This document shows, piece after piece, positions 1 through 4,970 of a DNA stretch of 8,571 bases. Within the stretch, counting starts at the first letter, position 1. Every line of letters starts with the position of its first letter. The notes beneath the pieces are model-generated. The model ran no database searches. It saw nothing but the letters and a program-made list of their open reading frames with translations, and had not been told where the DNA came from. Both the position numbers and the translations under genes were made by a program. This stretch comes from Bryobacteraceae bacterium. Lineage in GTDB: Bacteria; Acidobacteriota; Terriglobia; Bryobacterales; Bryobacteraceae. Where the stretch lies: the NCBI GenBank assembly GCA_025929455.1, contig JAICMB010000117.1, forward strand, positions 1 to 8,571. Reading direction: 5' to 3'.

Positions 1-592
1 AATCGAGGCACGGCACCGTTCCGCCGAGAAACGCGTTCAAGAACCCGCCCTTGCCCCACACCATGTGCGCCATTGGAAAGTACACGAGGAACATCCACGC
101 CGTCATGAAGATCAACATCGCGCTGTATTTCATGCGCTCCGCGAACGCGCCGGAAATCAGCGCCGGCGTGATGATGGCGAACATGAGCTGATAGATCATG
201 AACGTCTGCTGCGGAATAGTTGCGGCGTAGTCGGCATTCGGCGCGGCGCCGACTCCGCTTAGAAATGCGTACCGAAAGTCGCCGAAAACGGGTGTTCCGC
301 CGCCGAACGCCAGGCTGTAGCCCACGATGGCCCACAGAACCGTCACCACGGCCATGAGGCTGAAGCTCTGCATCATGGTGCCGAGCACGTTCTTCCGCCG
401 CACCAGGCCCCCATAAAACAGCGCCAGCCCGGGGCCTGTCATCATGAGCACTAGCGCGGCGCTCACCAGCATCCAGGCGTTGTCGCCGGCGCTCTGTGCC
501 GATTTCACCGCCGCATCGAGACCCGCGAGGCGCGCGTCAAGCGCCGCCTGCGAGAGCACGTACACCCCGGGGGCGAACAGCGCAAGTGTCAT
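1..592 (-). CDS. amt: Ammonium transporter Amt, N-terminal part (3' end cut by window edge)
   Basis: Inner-membrane channel of the Amt/MEP/Rh family that conducts ammonium/ammonia. The 197 residues visible contain the family hallmarks: GDNAWMLVSAALVLMMTGPG at 36-55, LFYGGLVRRKNVL (58-70), GAFAERMKYSAML (148-160) and AHMVWGKGG (175-183). By comparison with E. coli AmtB, F138 should match the Phe gate F107, W179 the recruitment-site W148, and D197, the last whole codon, D160. The pore histidines lie beyond the window. At least four hydrophobic membrane segments are visible. The ATG at 592 is directly preceded in frame by GAC and a TGA stop, so no longer in-frame start is possible close by; the Shine-Dalgarno is weak. 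The first 30 residues are mildly hydrophobic but lack the positive charges of a clear signal peptide. The gene follows a small membrane-protein gene on the same strand after 85 bases. A GlnK-type partner is not visible. The family assignment is secure. Confidence 0.95.
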   Translation of the reverse strand, partial: MTLALFAPGVYVLSQAALDARLAGLDAAVKSAQSAGDNAWMLVSAALVLMMTGPGLALFYGGLVRRKNVLGTMMQSFSLMAVVTVLWAIVGYSLAFGGGTPVFGDFRYAFLSGVGAAPNADYAATIPQQTFMIYQLMFAIITPALISGAFAERMKYSAMLIFMTAWMFLVYFPMAHMVWGKGGFLNAFLGGTVPCLD

Positions 593-636
593 GTCTCATC
601 TTGCAGCGGAACGGCCGGCGAGCGCCAACGGATTTC

Positions 637-668
637 TTCTATGGAGGATATAGGTGATTTCTATAGAA
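637..668. promoter_or_regulatory. AT-rich palindromic island upstream of amt (candidate promoter/operator)
   Basis: This short AT-rich island lies in the otherwise GC-rich 85-base gap between the small membrane-protein gene and amt. It holds the perfect 10-bp palindrome TTCTATAGAA (659-668), and its left half TTCTAT is repeated at 637-642, so 637-642 can also pair with 663-668. On the minus strand it offers TATA-like hexamers (TATAGA, TATATC) that could serve as a -10 element for amt. I see no sigma-54 GG-N10-GC signature, which would be expected for NtrC control. The role is inferred from composition and position only. Confidence 0.3.
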
Positions 669-677
669 CGCCGCGAT

Positions 678-848
678 TCACACCGCGCGGCGATGCCGGA
701 CGAAATGCACGATCAGGAAAATCACGGCGAGGATAATGAGCAGGTGAATGAACCCGCCCGCCAGGTGCAAAGCGGCCCACACGATCAGCCAGGCAACCAG
801 CAAGACGATAAACAGAATCAGGAAAATGAAGTCGCGCAGCAGTCGCAT
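678..848 (-). CDS. Small membrane protein, DUF5670/Lmo0937 type (56 aa)
   Basis: A 56-residue, very hydrophobic protein that begins MRLLRDFIFLILF and ends VRHRRAV. It has two membrane segments, about residues 7-26 and 33-51, separated by a short Gly-Gly turn. The stretch AGGFIHLLIILAVIFLIVHF (30-49) followed by a basic tail closely matches the pattern of the DUF5670/Lmo0937 family, whose members read roughly GGFIHILLVIAI followed by a short Arg-rich end and are about 50 residues long. The function of that family is unknown to me. The ATG at 848 has a G-rich stretch (AAGGCGGGG) upstream; the stop is TGA at 678-680. It points the same way as amt, 85 bases upstream of it, and diverges from the secreted-protein gene at 971. 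Family assignment rests on pattern recognition, but the coding call is strong because both hydrophobic segments and the charged ends form a coherent protein. Confidence 0.8.
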   Translation of the reverse strand: MRLLRDFIFLILFIVLLVAWLIVWAALHLAGGFIHLLIILAVIFLIVHFVRHRRAV

Positions 849-915
849 GGGTTATGCCCCGCCTTGGAGACGCGCGACGGTCGCCCGCTGTTTCAGTGCC
901 GCGAAGCGTGTACAT

Positions 916-929
916 CCGGTAGCTACCGG
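916..929. promoter_or_regulatory. Perfect 14-bp palindrome in divergent intergenic region (candidate operator)
   Basis: CCGGTAGCTACCGG is its own reverse complement over all 14 bases. It lies between two divergent genes (starts at 848 on the minus strand and 971 on the plus strand), 41 bases upstream of the latter. Its right end overlaps a second inverted repeat, CCGGCG (926-931) with CGCCGG (945-950). A dimeric DNA-binding regulator site is the natural reading, but no cognate regulator is visible in the window. Confidence 0.35.
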
Positions 930-970
930 CGTCCAACCTGCGGGCGCCGGATATGATGGAAGCAGTCTGT

Positions 971-1573
971 ATGAGGTTGCTCCGCGGCTCAGTGCTCTTG
1001 GCGGCATGCGTCTGCCTTAGCGCGCAGCAGGTAATCGAGTTCGAATCGAACGGTCTGCAGTATAAGACCATGACGAAGAACGGCGTCACGGTCATGTGCT
1101 CGCCGCTGCCGGCGCATGTGCGCGAGTACGCCATCATGCAGGTGGCGGTGGCCAACGGCGCTCCGGTTTCCTGGACCATCAAGCCGGAGGACTTCGATTT
1201 CAAGCGCGCCGATGGCACCGTGGTGCGCGCCGCACCAGCAGGACAGGTGGTGACGGAACTCGTCAACAAGGCCAGCCGCAGCGACGTGATCCGTCTGGTG
1301 CATACGTACGAGGTTGGCTTGTACGGGAACACGCACATGCAGTCCACCAACGGCTACGAGGCACGGCGCGAAAGCGCGATCGCAACCATGACCGCCACCA
1401 AGCTGAATGCGGCCGCGGCGGCATCTGCCATTGCGCTGGTGCGAACCAAGCTCGAGCCCGGCCAGTCCACCGACGGCGCGATCTTCTTCGCGATTCGCGA
1501 GAAAGTGTTGGGCCCCGGCCGTCTGATCGTGCACGCGGCCGGCGAGGTTTTCAATTTTGAGGTGGGAGACTAA
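971..1573 (+). CDS. Secreted protein of unknown function (200 aa)
   Basis: I do not recognise a named family. The protein starts MRLLRGSVLLAACVCLSAQQ, a clear Sec signal peptide with a basic n-region, a hydrophobic core and a likely cleavage after Ala/Gln near residue 18-20. The rest (about 180 residues) looks like a beta-rich exported domain with motifs such as VSWTIKPEDFDFKRADG and a closing LIVHAAGEVFNFEV; an alanine-rich helical stretch (NAAAAASAIALV) lies in the middle. Only one Cys remains after cleavage. The reading frame is open from 953, but the ATG at 971 is preferred because it is preceded by GGAAG at suitable spacing and gives a compact signal peptide; the ATGs at 953 and 956 would add a poor N-terminus. 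It is the first gene of a tight unit: the PHP gene begins 9 bases after its TAA. It probably acts in the periplasm or outer envelope. Confidence 0.8.
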   Translation: MRLLRGSVLLAACVCLSAQQVIEFESNGLQYKTMTKNGVTVMCSPLPAHVREYAIMQVAVANGAPVSWTIKPEDFDFKRADGTVVRAAPAGQVVTELVNKASRSDVIRLVHTYEVGLYGNTHMQSTNGYEARRESAIATMTATKLNAAAAASAIALVRTKLEPGQSTDGAIFFAIREKVLGPGRLIVHAAGEVFNFEVGD

Positions 1574-1582
1574 CCGGACCAC

Positions 1583-2452
1583 GTGATCGATCTGCACGCG
1601 CATACCAACGAATCGGACGGTTCGCTCACGCCCGCGGAACTGGTGGACCGCGCAATCGGCATCGGCCTCGAAGCGCTGGCAATCACCGATCACGACACCT
1701 TCGCGGGTTACGAAACTGCGGCGCCCGAAGCCGCCGCGCGCGGCCTCGAGTTGGTGCGCGGCATTGAGTTGAACACCTTCTTCGCCGCTCCGCAAGCCGG
1801 ACGCAAGCGGGTTAACGCGCACCTGCTCGCATATTTTTTGAACGGCGTTCCGGGACCGGCTTTCGTCACGTGGCTCACGGCGTTGCAGGCCTCACGCCGA
1901 GATCGCAACGCCCGGCTCGTACAGAAGCTGCGATCGATGGGAGTGGATATCACGATCGACGAAGTCGAGACGCTCGGCCGCTCGCTAACGGGACGGCCGC
2001 ATTTCGCGCGCCTGCTTGTGCAAAAAGGATACGCGGGGAACAATGAGGACGCGTTCCGGCGCTATCTCGGCGAAGATTCGCCGGGCTACGTCGCGCGCGA
2101 GGCGCCGGAAACCGCGGATGCGATTGCGCGAGTGCGCGCCGGTGGCGGTGTCCCGGTGCTGGCGCATCCGGTGCGGCTGCAGATTCACGACGCCGCGGCG
2201 GAACGGCATGCAATCGCAGAGCTGCGCGACGCGGGCCTTGCGGCGATGGAGGTATGGCACTCCGATCACGGCCCGCGCGAGGTGGAGCGCTACGCGCGGC
2301 TGGTACAGGAACTCGATCTCGCACCCAGCGGCGGGTCCGATTTCCACGGTGCGGCGAAGCCCGATGTGGCACTCGGAACCGGGCGCAACGGCAACGTCGC
2401 GGTGCGTCGCGAAATTCTCGACGGCCTGCGCGCGCGCGCCGTATTAGCATAG
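1583..2452 (+). CDS. PHP-domain phosphoesterase, RNase AM/YciV (TrpH)-like
   Basis: A 289-residue cytoplasmic metal-dependent phosphoesterase of the PHP superfamily. The metal ligands of the family are all visible in order: DLHAHT with H5 and H7, D12 in ESDGS, ITDHD (D36, H37, D38), RGIELN with E62, VNAH with H80, LAHPVR with H195 and GGSDFHG with D253 and H255. Order, spacing and length fit the YciV/RNase AM group, whose members remove phosphate from 3',5'-bisphosphonucleosides and trim RNA 5' ends; this exact substrate is inferred from family, not shown. The GRPHFA motif at 138-143 is also typical. The start is GTG at 1583, fixed by the HAH motif only a few codons in; the next internal Met is near residue 119. 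The nearest purine-rich stretch, GGTGGGAG, lies in the end of the previous gene at long spacing, so translation is probably coupled. The rhodanese gene follows after 4 bases. Confidence 0.9.
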   Translation: MIDLHAHTNESDGSLTPAELVDRAIGIGLEALAITDHDTFAGYETAAPEAAARGLELVRGIELNTFFAAPQAGRKRVNAHLLAYFLNGVPGPAFVTWLTALQASRRDRNARLVQKLRSMGVDITIDEVETLGRSLTGRPHFARLLVQKGYAGNNEDAFRRYLGEDSPGYVAREAPETADAIARVRAGGGVPVLAHPVRLQIHDAAAERHAIAELRDAGLAAMEVWHSDHGPREVERYARLVQELDLAPSGGSDFHGAAKPDVALGTGRNGNVAVRREILDGLRARAVLA

Positions 2453-2456
2453 CGGC

Positions 2457-2840
2457 ATGAGCACTCCACCGAAACACCACGCCTCCGGATTCCTGTCGCT
2501 CGTGAACGACGCCAAGTCGCGTGTCAAAGAGATCGATATCGCGCAGTATCAGCGCATGCGCGAGGCTGGCGATTCGCACGTGCTCGTCGACACGCGCGAG
2601 GACAACGAGTGGGCGGCCGGACACGCCGTGGGCGCCGTGCATCTCGGCAAAGGCGTCATCGAACGCGATGTCGAGAAGACCATCCCTGACAAATCCACCA
2701 AGCTGGTGCTCTACTGCGGTGGCGGTTTCCGCTCCGCCCTCGCCGCCGACAATCTCCAGAAAATGGGCTACACCAACGCCATCTCGCTCGACGGCGGCTG
2801 GCGCGCCTGGAAAGACGCCGGTCTCCCGATCGAGAAATAG
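2457..2840 (+). CDS. Single-domain rhodanese-like sulfurtransferase
   Basis: A 127-residue protein made of one rhodanese domain, with no signal peptide, so it should act in the cytoplasm. The active-site loop CGGGFR begins at C87 and has the six-residue size of sulfur-handling rhodaneses; the persulfide would form on C87. Other landmarks are LVDTRED (43-49), the EWAAGHAVGAVHL segment (51-63) and the closing GGWRAWKDAG (113-122). The catalytic Cys is present, so an active sulfurtransferase is likely; the acceptor is unknown. The ATG at 2457 is 4 bases after the PHP stop and has no clear Shine-Dalgarno of its own, which suggests translational coupling as the last gene of the three-gene unit. 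The next gene to the right is convergent. A GC-only inverted stretch just after the stop has no T-run and is not a convincing terminator. Confidence 0.92.
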   Translation: MSTPPKHHASGFLSLVNDAKSRVKEIDIAQYQRMREAGDSHVLVDTREDNEWAAGHAVGAVHLGKGVIERDVEKTIPDKSTKLVLYCGGGFRSALAADNLQKMGYTNAISLDGGWRAWKDAGLPIEK

Positions 2841-2886
2841 AGTCCGGGCGCGAGCGCGCGCAGAAAATTTGCACAAGCTGTGGAGG

Positions 2887-2949
2887 CTACCACTTGCGCT
2901 CCCATTCGCGCCACCAGCCGGTGTCATCGAGCTTGAGGGCGTTCCATCA
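2887..2949 (-). other. In-frame stop (TGA) and conserved-looking 19-codon tail of the anti-sigma gene
   Basis: The anti-sigma frame stops at TGA (2949-2947), but the same frame then stays open for 19 codons to a TAG at 2889-2887 and encodes WNALKLDDTGWWREWERKW. Five of the 19 residues are Trp and 17 of the 19 codons end in G or C, matching the coding style of the gene. The codon next to the TGA is TGG, so a TGG to TGA change in an original Trp-Trp pair explains the layout simply. That the tail was once coding is an inference. Confidence 0.55.
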
Positions 2950-3792
2950 GGCGTCGATAGCTTGCGGGCGTAGGCGCAGAACGTCGTCGCGCGCTACGCC
3001 GGCGGGTAGCGGCACAAGTTGCGCGAAGCGGTCGAACACCGCGGCTCGCCGCGTGCCGTTGGTTCTCGATAGCAGATGCCATAGCGTGAGCCCATCGCTG
3101 CTGCGGGCAGCTTCGAGCAATGGTACGAGTGCTGGCGCGGATCGGTTTCGTTCATATTGCTCGACGGCTTTTCGAAAATCCGGACTGGCGGCTTGAAAGT
3201 AGGGGAGACCGGGCCCGTTTTGCTTGGATGTGCGGCACTCGGCGCCGGCGGGAATGAAGGATTCCCGGCCGCCGTGTTCGAAGGCGACCCAGCCGGTCTC
3301 GACCTGCAGCAGGCCATCGCCGTTCGCGTCCACCAGCAGCGTGTACTGGCATCCGAGGTCGACGGCGCGCGCCGCGGGTGTTTCAACAACGAACTGCCGC
3401 GGAGGCGCCCAGATGGTGGCGTGAATGGATCCTCGCAACAATCCGAGCCGCGTCTGGCGCACGCGCAATTCCGACCCTGGCCGAACCTCCACCTCGCCGA
3501 TTTCGTCGGAGTGCAGGACAGCCGGTGCTGAGACGTGCAGCACCTGGCCGGTATAGAGGCTGCGAGCGGGACTCGCCCCGACGAGCAACTTCCACTCGCT
3601 CCGGCCATGCATGCGCCACCACCACGCGCCACACGCGATGACAGCAACACACGCCGCGACGGCCGCGATCTTTTTCCAGGGGATGTGCGCGCGTGGGGAA
3701 GGTTGGTACGCCAGCGTCGATAACAAACGTTCCAGGCGCTCCGCCGCAGCGTCCGGCTCGCCCGACCGGTCCCATATCCAGTTGTCACTCAT
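2947..3792 (-). CDS. FecR-like anti-sigma protein, membrane-anchored
   Basis: A 281-residue protein with a short cytoplasmic N-terminus (1-40, beginning MSDNWIWDRSGEPD), one membrane segment (about 42-59) ending WWWRMHGR, and a periplasmic FecR-like domain (about 78-187) containing EVEVRPGSELRVR, RLGLLRGSIHATIW and LQVETGWVAFEHGG. The C-terminal 90 residues are helical in character. No HxxxCxxC zinc motif is present, so it is not a ZAS-type anti-sigma factor. The likely role is to bind and hold the sigma factor encoded just upstream and to relay an envelope signal. The ATG at 3792 overlaps the sigma stop as ATGA, with GGGAG upstream inside the sigma gene. The frame appears to have been shortened by an in-frame TGA, and the tail beyond it looks coding. 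Domain assignment is from pattern; the partner and signal are inferred from context. Confidence 0.85.
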   Translation of the reverse strand: MSDNWIWDRSGEPDAAAERLERLLSTLAYQPSPRAHIPWKKIAAVAACVAVIACGAWWWRMHGRSEWKLLVGASPARSLYTGQVLHVSAPAVLHSDEIGEVEVRPGSELRVRQTRLGLLRGSIHATIWAPPRQFVVETPAARAVDLGCQYTLLVDANGDGLLQVETGWVAFEHGGRESFIPAGAECRTSKQNGPGLPYFQAASPDFRKAVEQYERNRSAPALVPLLEAARSSDGLTLWHLLSRTNGTRRAAVFDRFAQLVPLPAGVARDDVLRLRPQAIDA

Positions 3793-4349
3793 ATTGCCAG
3801 CTCGTCTCCCAACTTCTCCCGCAAGAGTTTCAATCCGCGGAACAGATTTACGCGCACGGAATCCGGCGTCAATCCCGTACGCGCGGCGATTTCCGGTCCG
3901 GTCATGCCTTCGACAAATCGCAGGATCAACGTTTCGCGATAGGCTTCGGGCAGGGTCTTGATGATATCGAGCACGGCGAGAGCTTGCGCGGGGACCGGCT
4001 TGCAGGCCGGCTCAACGGCATTCGTTAGGGGAGCCCAGCGGCGCTTGCCGCGATGATAGTCGATCGCTCTGCTGCGGGCGATCGCCGCCAGCCAAGCACC
4101 GAACGCGGCCTCGTTTCGCAGTTCGCGGAGGCGCTCCATCGCACACAAAAACACGTCTTGCACCAAGTCATTCGCGTCGCGAAATGGCACGCGCGCCAGC
4201 ATGATGCCGTGAATGGTGTGCGCGTACTTGTTGTACAACTCGCCGAATGCGGAGCGGCTCCCGGCCACCGCGCGTGCCACGAGCGCGGTCTCGTCACTGT
4301 CGGGCGTTACGGCGACCGCGTTCATGATTGCATTCATGCTAATCGTCAT
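3789..4349 (-). CDS. RNA polymerase ECF-type sigma factor
   Basis: A sigma-70 family protein of about 186 residues with only regions 2 and 4, as in ECF factors. Region 2 spans about 21-100 and includes FGELYNKYAHTIH and the core-binding helix DANDLVQDVFLCAMERL (58-74), followed by AWLAAIARSRAIDYHR. Region 4 spans about 124-180, with LPEAYRETLILRFVEGMTG and the helix-turn-helix PEIAARTGLTPDSVRVNLFRG (the last part binds the -35 element). The start is uncertain: the frame is open from a TTG at 4364, with ATGs at 4349, 4337 and 4325 and no clear Shine-Dalgarno for any. I chose 4349 as the first ATG; region 2 is unaffected by the choice. It overlaps the downstream FecR-like gene by 4 bases, the classic sigma/anti-sigma arrangement. 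The 47-62 base gap upstream holds two hairpins, so it may share a transcript with the secreted-protein gene. Confidence 0.92.
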   Translation of the reverse strand: MTISMNAIMNAVAVTPDSDETALVARAVAGSRSAFGELYNKYAHTIHGIMLARVPFRDANDLVQDVFLCAMERLRELRNEAAFGAWLAAIARSRAIDYHRGKRRWAPLTNAVEPACKPVPAQALAVLDIIKTLPEAYRETLILRFVEGMTGPEIAARTGLTPDSVRVNLFRGLKLLREKLGDELAI

Positions 4350-4374
4350 CGTTGTCGAGTACAAGGCGGACGAA

Positions 4375-4404
4375 GGGCAGCCGGCAAGAGTGGCTGCCCC
4401 ACTC
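4375..4404. terminator. Two overlapping, mutually exclusive hairpins between two same-strand genes
   Basis: GGGCAGCC (4375-4382) and GGCTGCCC (4392-4399) form a perfect 8-bp stem with a 9-base loop. GAGTGG (4388-4393) and CCACTC (4399-4404) form a second, 6-bp stem with a 5-base loop that shares bases with the first, so only one can form at a time. The element lies 7 bases past the TAG of the secreted-protein gene and upstream of the sigma gene. Neither stem is followed by a T-run on the minus strand, so a simple intrinsic terminator is uncertain; a dispersed palindromic repeat or an attenuator-like switch are alternatives. Confidence 0.45.
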
Positions 4405-4411
4405 CAGTTGG

Positions 4412-4864
4412 CTATTTCTGCGCTAGCGTGCGTGCGGCCTCGAGCACCGCTGCGATCTCGGCTTCCGTCGGCGCATGCGGCGCGAATTTTACGCTGGAAC
4501 GGTCTATGCCGGTCCCGGTCGCGGCCATAACGGCAGAAGTGGTCAGTCCCGTTTTGTCAGTTCCCGTCACGGCGACTGCCCAGGTTCCGTCCGTGGGCCA
4601 CTGCCGCGCTATGGCGTAAACGGCATCGGGTAGCGGCCGTAAGGATAGGGGTATCGCTTTGCGCTGGCCATTCGCGATGCCGATCGCCACGGCGGATACT
4701 TTGGCCTTTTCGGGTTCGTGACATCCAACGGGTTTCACCAGCACTACCGCGTTCATTCCACGCGCGGCTGGATTTGCGTCCGGGTTACCGACCTGCAGCC
4801 AAAATCCACCGGCGAATGCAGGGACAGACGCCAGAGCCGCACATATCAAAAAACGTCTCAACAT
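4412..4864 (-). CDS. Secreted protein of unknown function (150 aa)
   Basis: I do not recognise a family. The protein begins MLRRFLICAALASVPAFA, a clear signal peptide with likely cleavage at AFA|GG, and the mature part is about 130 residues. Visible features are a single Cys in VGCHEPEKAK, a beta-rich middle with WPTDGTWAVAVTGTDKTG (a W-x-V-x-V pattern seen in many small Ig-like exported domains), and a C-terminal helix EAEIAAVLEAARTLAQK. The frame is open far upstream, but the ATG at 4864 is clearly right: GGAGG stands 5 bases before it and the signal peptide starts there. That ribosome binding site lies in the arm of a strong leader hairpin. It is the first gene of a minus-strand run with the sigma and anti-sigma genes, so it may be linked to that envelope-signalling pair, though it could also be an independent target. 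It diverges from the hydrolase gene at 4971. Confidence 0.82.
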   Translation of the reverse strand: MLRRFLICAALASVPAFAGGFWLQVGNPDANPAARGMNAVVLVKPVGCHEPEKAKVSAVAIGIANGQRKAIPLSLRPLPDAVYAIARQWPTDGTWAVAVTGTDKTGLTTSAVMAATGTGIDRSSVKFAPHAPTEAEIAAVLEAARTLAQK

Positions 4865-4869
4865 GGAAG

Positions 4870-4899
4870 CCTCCTTCCGCAGCAATGACGGAACGGAGG
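4870..4899 (-). promoter_or_regulatory. Leader hairpin that sequesters the Shine-Dalgarno of the 150-aa secreted protein gene
   Basis: Read as minus-strand RNA, CCUCC-G-UUCCG (4899-4889) pairs with CGGAA-GGAGG (4879-4870), giving ten base pairs with one bulged base (position 4894) and a 9-base loop (4888-4880). The 3' arm contains the whole GGAGG ribosome binding site, 5 bases before the ATG at 4864. The closed form should block initiation. The pairings are read directly from the sequence; regulation by temperature, a ligand or a trans factor is inference. Confidence 0.6.
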
Positions 4900-4956
4900 G
4901 GGCAAGTGTTAACGGAGCCGATCTTTGCGTTTTTGCGTGCGCACCACACAAGCGGG

Positions 4957-4962
4957 TATCGT
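4957..4962 (+). promoter_or_regulatory. Weak candidate -10 element for the hydrolase gene
   Basis: TATCGT matches four of six bases of the TATAAT consensus, with a half-matching TTGCGT 18 bases upstream (4933-4938 region). It would place the transcript start about at the ATG (4971), which fits the lack of any Shine-Dalgarno there. This is a tentative reading. Confidence 0.2.
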
Positions 4963-4970
4963 AGTCCCTT

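Noticed and set aside
593..677. Sigma-54 type promoter upstream of amt
   Set aside because: A GG-N10-GC arrangement was sought on the minus strand; the nearest candidate, TTGGCGCTCGCCGGCC, has CC rather than GC at the -12 position.
989..1822. 277-codon open frame on the minus strand
   Set aside because: It is antisense to the secreted protein and the start of the PHP gene; composition rich in His, Arg and Gly is typical of shadow frames, with no domain visible.
2841..2886. GC-rich inverted stretch (GCGCGAGCGCGC) after the rhodanese as a terminator
   Set aside because: The stem is only about 4 bp, made of an alternating GC run with several registers, and is not followed by a T-run.
1950..2927. 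325-codon open frame on the minus strand opposite the PHP and rhodanese genes
   Set aside because: It lies antisense to two well-supported enzymes with complete motif sets, and its own sequence is Arg-rich and low in complexity with no recognisable domain; it is a GC-rich shadow frame.
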